Positions 27,328 to 35,144 of a DNA stretch of 64,000 nucleotides are shown here, piece after piece; the first letter of the stretch is position 1; every line of letters starts with the position of its first letter. The notes beneath the pieces are model-generated. The model had not been told where the DNA came from. It worked only from the letters and a program-made list of their open reading frames with translations, and made no database searches. The position numbers were made by a program, and so were the translations under genes. This stretch comes from Thermotogota bacterium (lineage in GTDB: Bacteria; Thermotogota; Thermotogae; Petrotogales; Petrotogaceae), in the NCBI GenBank assembly GCA_029780115.1, contig JAKOZG010000004.1, positions 184,607 through 248,606 of the forward strand. Reading direction: 5' to 3'.

Positions 27328-28034
27328 TCCAGAATTTCTTTGATTCTTAGAAAAGCATCAGGGTTTGCATATTTTCTTTCAATACTTTGAGCTCCAATAT
27401 TTACTATTATGGGTTGATTTAAAAGTGTAGGTATAGTTAACTTATCGTAGTTTGTTATAGCATATTGTGAAAAACCTTTAATAAGTGCAACGAATCCTTC
27501 TTCATCAAGATTAGTATTTCTATCATACTCCTTAACGGTTTTAACGTAGCTTTTATAACTGAATACTTTCCAAAATGAAATTTTATTGGTCTTTAGAGAA
27601 TTAAATAGACCATCAATACCTTGCATACTACTTCCACTCAATTTGTTTGTTAACTCATTAGCCAAAGCATCATTTAAATAAAAGTGATAGTTAAAGTTAG
27701 AATTTAATTCAAACAATTTAAGAAAATCAGTTGTAGCTTTTTCCAAATTATTTGAAGTCAAAGTTATGTACGGTCCTGGGAAAGTAGTACCGTTTTCTAC
27801 TTTTAGGATCATTATTTTTCTATTGTTGTTTAAGATTCTCACGTAATATAAGTCGTCATTGTATGAAATAGTATAAGTTATCTTATCAGATGTTATAACA
27901 GGCGAAGATGTAAGATTTTTATATTTATAAAACATAAATCCAAAAAAAGCTGCTACTGCAACGATAATTATTATAAAAATTAACCAAGTTTTACCTCTTT
28001 TTTTACTTTTACCACCAACATAAACATTAGCCAC
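27324..28034 (-). CDS. Hypothetical membrane-anchored protein upstream of LCP
   Basis: The 236-residue product is not recognised. It has a basic N-terminus (GGKSKKRGK), one membrane segment (residues about 18-36) and an extracytoplasmic domain of about 200 residues. The start is GTG with a strong SD (GGAGGTG). It shares an ATGA overlap with the LCP gene, so the two are translationally coupled and probably act together, perhaps as a helper of the transferase. No catalytic motif is seen. Confidence 0.55.
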   Translation of the reverse strand: MANVYVGGKSKKRGKTWLIFIIIIVAVAAFFGFMFYKYKNLTSSPVITSDKITYTISYNDDLYYVRILNNNRKIMILKVENGTTFPGPYITLTSNNLEKATTDFLKLFELNSNFNYHFYLNDALANELTNKLSGSSMQGIDGLFNSLKTNKISFWKVFSYKSYVKTVKEYDRNTNLDEEGFVALIKGFSQYAITNYDKLTIPTLLNQPIIVNIGAQSIERKYANPDAFLRIKEILE

Positions 28035-28157
28035 AAATTACACCTCCGTAGTTATTGATATTAAGCTATATTATACACGTTTTTTCAAGTTAGTTTAGTA
28101 CTATTTTCTGGTTAGATTTTAACCATGCAAATTAAGATTCATACATTAACACCTTTG

Positions 28158-29378
28158 TTATACTATATGTTTTCTGATTAAGGGCATACTAGCACATCTA
28201 GGTCCTCCTCTACCTCTTGAGAGCTCACTTGAAGGTATCGTGAAAACCTGTATTCCCGTTTTTTCCATCTCTTTATTTGTAATATAATTTCTATCATAAG
28301 CTATTACTTTTCCAGGCTCAATAGCTAAACAATTTGAGCCATCATTCCATTGTTCTCTGTGGGAAGCAATGATATCCCCTCCGCCACATTTTATCAGATG
28401 TACATGATCCAAATTTAAATGGTCTTTCAATATTTCTTCTAAAGGTTTTTCCTGTTCCTGGAAATCAAAACCTTTGTCTGTTTTAAAAATAGTAAATGTT
28501 TTTAAGTCTCCTCTCAAATTTGCGTGAACAAGGAATTTATCATAATCAACCATGGTGAATATTGTATCTAAATGCATATATGCTCTATTATGAGGAATTA
28601 TAAAAGCTATTATTTTTTCAAAGGAATCCTTCTCTTCTTCAAAAAATCTTTTTGCTAGGATTTCTACTGCCTCAGGAGAAGTTCTTTGAGAAATTCCTAT
28701 TGCAAGAGTTTTTTCATTTAGAATTAGTATATCTCCTCCTTCAATAGAATATGGAAATTCTTTCTCATAGTAAAACTCTACTCCCTCGAAATCCGTATGA
28801 TATTTCAGTATATATTCCATCAACATAACCTCTCTTCGTCTAGCTCCTGTTTTCATTCTATTTACACAAGCGCCCTTTCCTACAATAGCAACAGGATCTC
28901 TTTGAAAATAAAGATTTGGCATGGGATTTAGGAAGAAAGGCAATTCTATATCAACCCTTCTTACTCGTAAAGAGAAAATATTCTTTTTAATATCTAATTC
29001 ATCCGTTCTAACCCCGGCTATTATTTTATTAATCATTTCTTTTGTTTCTAGTGATAGTAGATAATCTTTTAATAATTCAAAAATAAATTTATTTTTTATA
29101 TCAGAAAAATCTAAAAATTCGTCTAAAAATTGATTTTTAAGACGATCTTCTGCAAGAGTCTCCTCCAATAATTTTGAAAGGTACAAAACTTCAGCACCAT
29201 TATCTTCTAAAATTTTTGCAAAGTAATCATGTTCTTCTTGAGCTTTTTTTAAGAAAGGTATATCATCAAACAATAAGTCTGATAGATAAAAAGGGGCTAA
29301 ATTTTCTAATTCTTTGCCAGGCCTATGTAAAAGTACCTTTTCTAATTTCCCTATTTCAGAATATACAGAAAGATCCAT
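28158..29378 (-). CDS. arcA: Arginine deiminase
   Basis: This enzyme hydrolyses arginine to citrulline and ammonia in the cytoplasm. The 406-residue length is standard. The active-site segments are present: FQRDPVAIVG (Asp), GGDILIL, HLDTIFTMVD (His and Asp) and the nucleophile Cys395 in RCASMPLIRKHIV near the C-terminus. The start ATG is preceded by GGTGGTGAAA. The gene stands alone: ornithine carbamoyltransferase, carbamate kinase and an arginine/ornithine antiporter are not in this window, so the rest of the pathway, if present, is elsewhere. Confidence 0.93.
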   Translation of the reverse strand: MDLSVYSEIGKLEKVLLHRPGKELENLAPFYLSDLLFDDIPFLKKAQEEHDYFAKILEDNGAEVLYLSKLLEETLAEDRLKNQFLDEFLDFSDIKNKFIFELLKDYLLSLETKEMINKIIAGVRTDELDIKKNIFSLRVRRVDIELPFFLNPMPNLYFQRDPVAIVGKGACVNRMKTGARRREVMLMEYILKYHTDFEGVEFYYEKEFPYSIEGGDILILNEKTLAIGISQRTSPEAVEILAKRFFEEEKDSFEKIIAFIIPHNRAYMHLDTIFTMVDYDKFLVHANLRGDLKTFTIFKTDKGFDFQEQEKPLEEILKDHLNLDHVHLIKCGGGDIIASHREQWNDGSNCLAIEPGKVIAYDRNYITNKEMEKTGIQVFTIPSSELSRGRGGPRCASMPLIRKHIV

Positions 29379-29738
29379 GATACTTTTTCACCACCAAATA
29401 TTTTTTCAAGTGCTATAAAACGTGTATTTAATTAATTATACTACGAAATGTAGGAAAATGCATTACAAAAAAATAAAGCTTCGTCTTAAATGTGAAGCTT
29501 TATTTAAAGATTTTTTATTTTAAAATAGGAGATAATTAATTGATATTTTATTCCTTAAACTACTTTATATTTCTTTAGGATAATAAGTATTACATCCACG
29601 GTTATACCAAACAAAACTATATAAATATAAATATCTCCCTGGGTGTCTGTTAAATATTTTAAGATTTAAGAACTTTTCCTCAAAAATTTCTATATTTCTA
29701 AAGTGTTAAAAATTTTTTCTTTACGTAAATATTGTTTA
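29379..29738. other. Intergenic region between arcA and the amylase gene
   Basis: No gene is seen in these 360 bases. They hold a strong terminator for the amylase gene (29471-29505) and a TATAAT on the minus strand (29435-29440), about 57 bases upstream of arcA, which is a likely -10 for arcA. The stretch 29520-29738 is plain AT-rich sequence. Confidence 0.55.
29471..29505 (-). terminator. Intrinsic terminator
   Basis: Perfect 12-base arms (AAATAAAGCTTC and GAAGCTTTATTT) enclose an 11-base loop. On the minus strand the stem is followed by a run of T, so it should end transcription from the amylase gene before arcA. It lies 234 bases beyond the amylase stop, so the transcript has a long 3' end. 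Confidence 0.75.
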
Positions 29739-31184
29739 TCATTTTATTTTTATTGAATAAACTCCATAAGGAGACAAAGTTAATTTATTTTTATTAATTT
29801 GATTTTCACCAATCGATAATAATTCCTTTCCATTTTGGAGAAAAATCGAGCTTTTCGATGATTTTAAGTTGTAATAGGTTATAATTTCATTTAATTGGTC
29901 ATAAGCGCTTAATTCTACCACATTTTGGTCAAATTTCAATACTTTAATTTTGGATGTTTCTATCCAAGGGTTAGTCTTTCTAAATGAAATTAAAGATTTA
30001 ACTGTATTCAAAATAGAATTAAATTCCATAGTTTGTTCTTCTACAGATGTTCCTGAGTAGGGAGGATTGAATTTGCAACCCTTCCATTCAGTTTGACCAA
30101 TACCAAAACCATTTTCGTACCACTGAAAAGGTTCTTGGCTATCTTCGGTGTAATTGACGTCGATAGGAACACCTTTCATACCTATTTCTTCACCATAAAA
30201 AATAAAAGGAACACCAGGTAAAGTATAAATCATAGTCAGGCCCAATTTTACTTTTTCTTCATCTTTTAAATCTGAAATAATTCTTGTCATGTCATGATTT
30301 GTTAAGAAGTTTCCAGAAACGGATTGAACTTCACCGTTTGGTAAATATTCCGGCATACATTTTTCTAACGTTTCTACGAATTTCTTAGTGCTTTCACTTT
30401 TTAGAGTCATTTTTATATCTTCTGCCAAAGGAAAATTGAATCCTATATCAAAAATGCCTTCGTACTTTCTTACTATCTCAGGGGAGTCCCAAACTTCACT
30501 TATTACTACTGCATTTTCATTTATTGATTTAATATAAGAAACCATTTCCTTCCAAAATTCAACATTTTTTTCATGTTGATATTTAAATCTCATATTTTCC
30601 GTATCAAAGTCGAAGATGTGTTTTGCAGCGTCCAATCTGAAACCGTCGAAACCCACATCTAACCAAAATTTGAAAATTTTTTTCATTTCGTTCCATAATT
30701 CTCTTCTTTCAAAATTAAGGTCAGGTGAAGCTGGACCAAATATTCCATAAAAGTACTTGTTTCCTATTCGATACCAAATTTTGCTGTCGTCCCAATGCCT
30801 TTTTTCGTTTATATCTGCTTTCTCATTAGCCCAAATAAACCAATTTTTATAAGGCTCTTCTCCTTTTAAAGCTTTCTGAAACCATTCTGAGGTTACTGCT
30901 ACATGATTTATTGGAAGATCAAGTATAAACTTCAAACCTTTTTTATGCCCTTCATCCAAAGTTTCTTGTAAATCTTTTAAAGTACCATAGACTGGATTAA
31001 CTTTGTAAAAATTAGAGATTGTATAACCGTGGAAGGCAGGAGACATAAGAATTGGTAATAACCACACATGGTCAATTCCTAATTCACAAATATAATCAAT
31101 TTTTTGCTTTAATCCCTGAAAATCTCCTAATCCATCACCATTAGAGTCATAAAAGGATCTTAAATACAATTCATAAAAATTCAT
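29739..31184 (-). CDS. GH13 alpha-amylase-family glycoside hydrolase, intracellular
   Basis: The enzyme should cleave alpha-1,4-glucan or short maltodextrins. The 481-residue protein has the (beta/alpha)8 signatures: YELYLRSFYDSNGDGLGDF at the start (with a calcium-type DSNGDG loop), the nucleophile Asp185 in GFDGFRLDAAKH, the acid/base Glu230 in VVISEVWD and Asp298 in FLTNHDMTR. There is no signal peptide, so it acts in the cytoplasm, fitting turnover of glycogen made by GlgCD or of imported maltodextrins. Subfamily and exact specificity (amylase, cyclomaltodextrinase or alpha-glucosidase) cannot be told from sequence alone. AAGGAGG lies upstream of the ATG, with rather long spacing. Confidence 0.85.
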   Translation of the reverse strand: MNFYELYLRSFYDSNGDGLGDFQGLKQKIDYICELGIDHVWLLPILMSPAFHGYTISNFYKVNPVYGTLKDLQETLDEGHKKGLKFILDLPINHVAVTSEWFQKALKGEEPYKNWFIWANEKADINEKRHWDDSKIWYRIGNKYFYGIFGPASPDLNFERRELWNEMKKIFKFWLDVGFDGFRLDAAKHIFDFDTENMRFKYQHEKNVEFWKEMVSYIKSINENAVVISEVWDSPEIVRKYEGIFDIGFNFPLAEDIKMTLKSESTKKFVETLEKCMPEYLPNGEVQSVSGNFLTNHDMTRIISDLKDEEKVKLGLTMIYTLPGVPFIFYGEEIGMKGVPIDVNYTEDSQEPFQWYENGFGIGQTEWKGCKFNPPYSGTSVEEQTMEFNSILNTVKSLISFRKTNPWIETSKIKVLKFDQNVVELSAYDQLNEIITYYNLKSSKSSIFLQNGKELLSIGENQINKNKLTLSPYGVYSIKIK

Positions 31185-31290
31185 AATAATTCAGGCCTCC
31201 TTATTTTTTCAAGGTTCTTAATTTACACCTCAGTAAAATTATCTTTTTAATGACTAATCACACTAATTCCTAATTCTTACAAGTTTTACT

Positions 31291-32901
31291 TCAATTATCT
31301 TTGGAATAATTTTCAACGGCTTCTATGAAAGCTGGAAAAAGTGGGTGCGGCTTACCTACTTTGGATTTAAATTCTGGGTGATATTGTACTCCTATAAAAA
31401 AAGGATGATTTTTAAGTTCGATTGCCTCTACAAAATCTGACATAGCAGCGATAGTGATCTTGTCAAAGTTATTTGTTGATTTTTCAAATATTTCTGGGAA
31501 CTTTTCGTAGTTAACAACGTGTTTGTGTCTATGTCTTTCAAAAATGGTATTTTCTGGGTATATATTGTAAAGTTTTGTATTGGGTAAAATATCGATTTTG
31601 TGGGCACCTAGCCTCATTTTGTTGTATTCATATTCGTTGTCTTTATTTGAAAGATTATAAATTTTTTCAATTAAATCCACCACAGGATAGGGAGTGTTTT
31701 CATCAAACTCGGTAGAATTAGCTCCCACCAAACCCTTAACATTCCTTGCAAATTCAATTACCATCAACTGCATGCCTAAACTAATTCCTAGAATAGGTAC
31801 TTTATGTTCCCTCGCATATTTTATAGCTTTTATTTTACCCTCAATTGCTCTCTTGCCAAAACCTCCTGGAATGATAATTCCACTATATTTTTTTAAGAAT
31901 ATTTTAAGATTTTCTTCCTCCATTTCTTCTAATTCATCTGCATTTATAATGTCTGGTCTGTTAACTCCGCTTAAAAAAATGCTTTCCATTATGCTTTTGT
32001 GAGCATCATCAGTTCCTGTGTATTTAGAGATTAAGGCTATTCTTAGGTTCTTGAAGGTTTTTGGTGATTTCAATTTAATGTTTTCGCGACAGCTCTTATT
32101 TGTTGGAAGCCCTAATTTATTAGAAATCAGAAAAGGTAAATTTTTTTTGTTTAACTCTTCAGGAACTTCGTAAACGTTATTTAAATCTGGAAGGTTAATT
32201 ACAAACTCGAGAGGTACTCCCCCAAAGAGCGCTATTTTTTCTAAACTCGGTAAGTCTATTTCTTTCTCTGTTCTTACCAAAATCATATCAGGTTGGATAC
32301 CTATCCTTCTTAGAAGTTGGATAGATTGTTGTGTCGGCTTGGTTTTAAATTCGTTTGTTACATTAAGGTAGGGAACAAAAGTTACATGAATAAACAGAAA
32401 ATTTTCTCTACCTTTTTCAAAAGATAATTCTCTTACAGCCTCCAAAAATATTTCTCCTTCAATGTCTCCAACAGTTCCTCCTACTTCTACGAGTAATATT
32501 TCAGAATCAATCTCTTCTATTCTTTCTTTTATACGCCCAGTTACATGTGGAACCATTTGAACAGTGGCTCCTAAATATTTTCCTTCTCTTTCTTTTTCTA
32601 TCACAGATTTGTATACTTGTCCAGCAGTCATATTGTTAAATCTTTTCATGTCTATGCCTAAAAATCTTTCATAATGACCAAGATCAAGATCGGCCTCATA
32701 ACCATCTTCAGTGACAAAAATTTCCCCGTGTTGATTAGGGTTCATATTTCCTGCATCAACATTTAAGTAAGGATCGATTTTTAAAGAATTTACTTCTAAT
32801 CCAAATTCCTTTAAAAGTCTTCCTATAGCAGCAGAGGTAACACCTTTTCCAATTCCGCTTAGAACTCCACCTGTAACAATTATATATTTTTTTGCACTCA
32901 T
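31291..32901 (-). CDS. pyrG: CTP synthase with Ser in place of the glutaminase Cys
   Basis: PyrG aminates UTP to CTP. The 536-residue protein has a complete synthetase domain (GGVLSGIGKG, IDPYLNVDAGNMNPNQHGE, HVTGRIKERI) and a C-terminal class-I glutamine amidotransferase domain. The nucleophile elbow, normally GICLGMQ, reads GISLGMQ: Ser374 (codon AGT, 31780-31782) replaces Cys. The partner His508 and Glu510 in QYHPEF are intact. The GGFG loop is kept, although the following Gly is Ala (GGFGKRAIEGKI). In studied enzymes loss of this Cys abolishes glutamine use but leaves ammonia-dependent activity. So this is either an ammonia-dependent CTP synthase or a base error (TGT to AGT). The identity is sure; the functional consequence is inferred. 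Confidence 0.95.
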   Translation of the reverse strand: MSAKKYIIVTGGVLSGIGKGVTSAAIGRLLKEFGLEVNSLKIDPYLNVDAGNMNPNQHGEIFVTEDGYEADLDLGHYERFLGIDMKRFNNMTAGQVYKSVIEKEREGKYLGATVQMVPHVTGRIKERIEEIDSEILLVEVGGTVGDIEGEIFLEAVRELSFEKGRENFLFIHVTFVPYLNVTNEFKTKPTQQSIQLLRRIGIQPDMILVRTEKEIDLPSLEKIALFGGVPLEFVINLPDLNNVYEVPEELNKKNLPFLISNKLGLPTNKSCRENIKLKSPKTFKNLRIALISKYTGTDDAHKSIMESIFLSGVNRPDIINADELEEMEEENLKIFLKKYSGIIIPGGFGKRAIEGKIKAIKYAREHKVPILGISLGMQLMVIEFARNVKGLVGANSTEFDENTPYPVVDLIEKIYNLSNKDNEYEYNKMRLGAHKIDILPNTKLYNIYPENTIFERHRHKHVVNYEKFPEIFEKSTNNFDKITIAAMSDFVEAIELKNHPFFIGVQYHPEFKSKVGKPHPLFPAFIEAVENYSKDN

Positions 32902-33224
32902 ATTTTTAGGTTCTCTCCTTTCTTAGAAGTAGATAAATTATATGCTTTTTATGTTCTAAAAATATTCTTTAATTTTTCGTTTCTAAAGAAGATAAAACAT
33001 ATATAGTTAGTTTTTCTATGTTTTTATGGAAATTTATCGAAACACTTCTCTACTGTACTGTATTTTAATATTATATTTAAAATAAATTAAATAGGGCATC
33101 ACCTTGTACCCTACTAAAATTTAGAACTTATTCTTAGAAACTCTTTATTTCAAAAGTAGCTGAAAATATAGAACATACAAAATTGATCAAAAAATAAGGG
33201 GGAGCAAGAGCTCCCCTCTCTGGG
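32902..33224. other. Intergenic region between pyrG and acpP
   Basis: No gene is seen in these 323 bases. They contain the acpP terminator at the acpP end, a TAGGG/CCCTA stem near 33091-33115 whose minus-strand 3' side is T-rich, and a TATAAT on the minus strand near 33070 that may be the pyrG -10. The pyrG leader would then be about 165 bases, long enough for control, but no known riboswitch is recognised. Confidence 0.45.
33189..33216 (-). terminator. Intrinsic terminator of acpP
   Basis: GGGGAGC and GCTCCCC arms enclose an AAGA loop. On the minus strand a TTATTTTTT run follows. The stem begins 8 bases after the acpP stop, so acpP is probably transcribed alone. Confidence 0.9.
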
Positions 33225-33482
33225 TTAATCTTCGTCGTCTATGTTTAGTTTTTCAGCTAAGATATTAACGGCATCTTCGACCGTTTGAATTTTTTCCAAC
33301 TCTTCATCTTCTATTGTTATTCCAAATTCAGATTCAAATGCCATGATCAAATCAACCAATTCCAATGAATCGGCATCTAAATCATCTGTGAAAGATGCAT
33401 CAACAGTAACATCGTCTTCATCAACACTCAATGTATCTACGATAATTTCTTTTACCTTTCCGAATAATTCATCTCTTGTCAT
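33225..33482 (-). CDS. acpP: Acyl carrier protein
   Basis: ACP carries acyl chains in fatty-acid synthesis on a phosphopantetheine arm. The 85-residue protein is strongly acidic, and Ser39 in [12 protein letters not shown] is the attachment site. The ATG at 33482 follows GAGGAGGT at a proper distance; upstream in-frame codons lie in the SD region. It has its own near-consensus promoter and terminator. The AcpS that would load it is encoded at 48342-48707 in this window. Confidence 0.95.
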   Translation of the reverse strand: MTRDELFGKVKEIIVDTLSVDEDDVTVDASFTDDLDADSLELVDLIMAFESEFGITIEDEELEKIQTVEDAVNILAEKLNIDDED

Positions 33483-33523
33483 AACTAATACCTCCTCTTT
33501 GATCAATTATAAAATTCGAGTTA

Positions 33524-33552
33524 ATTATAATTAGTTAAATAAGTTTTGTCAA
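33524..33552 (-). promoter_or_regulatory. Consensus sigma-A promoter of acpP
   Basis: On the minus strand TTGACA (33547-33552), a 17-base spacer and TATAAT (33524-33529) match the consensus at all 12 positions with optimal spacing. The leader to the ATG at 33482 is about 35 bases. This should be one of the strongest promoters in the genome. Confidence 0.9.
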
Positions 33553-33688
33553 GTTAATAATTTTCTAAAAAGTAAAATTTATATAAAATTTTGTATATTA
33601 ACTAGAATTTGTTTAGTAATTATTCAAATTATTATTTTAAAATTGAAGTCTCTAATTATTTTTGTTGTTTATTATGTTGTTTATTATA

Positions 33689-33697
33689 TGATATAAT
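33689..33697 (+). promoter_or_regulatory. Extended -10 promoter for the CYTH-rsmI-xseAB operon
   Basis: TGATATAAT is a perfect extended -10 pointing rightward, about 165 bases upstream of the ATG at 33862. The -35 region is only A/T-rich. It is divergent from the acpP promoter. The stretch 33553-33861 otherwise shows no gene and is extremely AT-rich. Confidence 0.5.
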
Positions 33698-33861
33698 AAT
33701 AAAGGTATATTTTGCTTTTTTTAATTATTTTTTCAAGATCTTAAAAATTGGCAAATTTTAGAAGAGGGATATACAATTTTAACAGATAAGAGTATTAAAT
33801 AATAATGTAATCTGTAATTTGTAGAAAATAAAAGGAGATTTGAGTATATAAACATATAATT

Positions 33862-34464
33862 ATGAGTTTTGAGAGAGAAAGGAAATATAGAATAAAAAAT
33901 CAAGAAGCATTTAATAGAGTAGTTTCCCAAAATCTTAGGAAAAGCCTAATTATTCAATGGTATGACAACTTTGGTGTGAGAACAAGATTAGAAAAAGTTG
34001 ATGGTGAAGAGATATGGACTTTAAACTTCAAAAAAGAAATCGAAAAAGGTTTAAGACAAGAAAAAGAAAAAATAATTAATAAAAACATGGTTAATCCAGA
34101 ATCTTTAAAAAACCAAAAATTGGTAATGAAATTTAGATATTTTCTAAATTATGATCCAGAAATAGTAGTAGACGAATTACTAAATCCCTGCAACTGTATT
34201 AATTATAAAAAGGATTTAAAAGAAATAAAGTATTTATTGGAAATTGAAGAAAAAACTAAAAATGTTGATTTAGATGGTTATTTAAGAAATTTCCTTGGGT
34301 CATTGTATTTAGAATTGGAAGATTTAACCTATAAAGAGGGTTATAATAATACAGATTTTGCAGGAGAATATATTTGTGAATGGGAGACTTTTTGGAAAAA
34401 TATTAATTCAAATACGTGGTGTGAAGTTTCAAAAAATTTTTTTGGGAGGAAAAACGGTAGCTAA
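33862..34464 (+). CDS. CYTH-like (triphosphate tunnel metalloenzyme) protein
   Basis: The 200-residue protein starts with the ExExK signature of the CYTH fold (ERERKYRI), followed later by the VRTRLEK strand, LNFKKE, LEIEEK and ELEDLTY, the alternating charged strands that line the tunnel. Family members hydrolyse inorganic triphosphate or thiamine triphosphate, or make cAMP; which applies here cannot be told. The ATG at 33862 has only a distant SD (AAAGGAG about 25 bases upstream), so translation may be weak or start unusually. The stop overlaps the rsmI start (TAATG). It may be involved in nucleotide or RNA metabolism, judging by its neighbours. Confidence 0.65.
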   Translation: MSFERERKYRIKNQEAFNRVVSQNLRKSLIIQWYDNFGVRTRLEKVDGEEIWTLNFKKEIEKGLRQEKEKIINKNMVNPESLKNQKLVMKFRYFLNYDPEIVVDELLNPCNCINYKKDLKEIKYLLEIEEKTKNVDLDGYLRNFLGSLYLELEDLTYKEGYNNTDFAGEYICEWETFWKNINSNTWCEVSKNFFGRKNGS

Positions 34465-35144
34465 TGGGAAAGCTTTATATAGTGGGTACACCAATAGGTA
34501 ACTTAGAAGATATAACTTATAGAGCCCTTAAAATATTAAAAACAGCGGATCTGGTTATAGCTGAAGATAAAAGAATTACTTTAAAACTTATCAATCATTA
34601 TAACTTAGGGAAAAAAGAATTATTTACATTTAATGAAATAAATTCTGAAAGACTTTTAAATGAGGCTATTACCCTTGTTAAAAAGCATGATCTCACAGCG
34701 TTAGTCAGTGATGCAGGAATGCCATCTGTTTCAGACCCTGGCGCAAACCTAATTGAAGAATGTTGGAAAGAAGGTATTGAAATCGACATAGCACCTGGCC
34801 CGTCTGCAGTTACAACAGCTTTAGCATTAAGTGGGTTTCGAGCTTCGAAATTTCTTTTTTTGGGTTTTTTACCAAGGGATAAAAAATTGAGAAGGCTTTT
34901 AAGGGAGTTAAATGAAAAAGAGATAGAAAGCACAATAGTTTTTTTTGAGTCTCCAAATCGTATAATAAAAACTTTGAAAGAAATTAAGGATCATATGGGC
35001 AATGTTGAATTATTTGTGGCTAGAGAGATGACCAAATTACATCAAGAATTTTTTAGAGGAAATGTCGATCAAGCAATAAAATTCTTTGAATCTAAAGACA
35101 GAGTGAAGGGAGAATTAACAGTTGTTATTTCACCAACAAAATGA
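34464..35144 (+). CDS. rsmI: 16S rRNA 2'-O-ribose methyltransferase (C1402)
   Basis: RsmI methylates the ribose of C1402 in 16S rRNA using S-adenosylmethionine. The 226-residue protein shows the tetrapyrrole-methylase-like fold: VGTPIGNLEDITYRAL at the N-terminus, AEDKR, SDAGMPSVSDPG and PGPSAVTTALALSG. It is slightly shorter than E. coli RsmI (286), lacking most of the C-terminal extension. The start ATG shares a base with the CYTH stop, and the 3' end overlaps xseA by 23 bases. Confidence 0.92.
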   Translation: MGKLYIVGTPIGNLEDITYRALKILKTADLVIAEDKRITLKLINHYNLGKKELFTFNEINSERLLNEAITLVKKHDLTALVSDAGMPSVSDPGANLIEECWKEGIEIDIAPGPSAVTTALALSGFRASKFLFLGFLPRDKKLRRLLRELNEKEIESTIVFFESPNRIIKTLKEIKDHMGNVELFVAREMTKLHQEFFRGNVDQAIKFFESKDRVKGELTVVISPTK

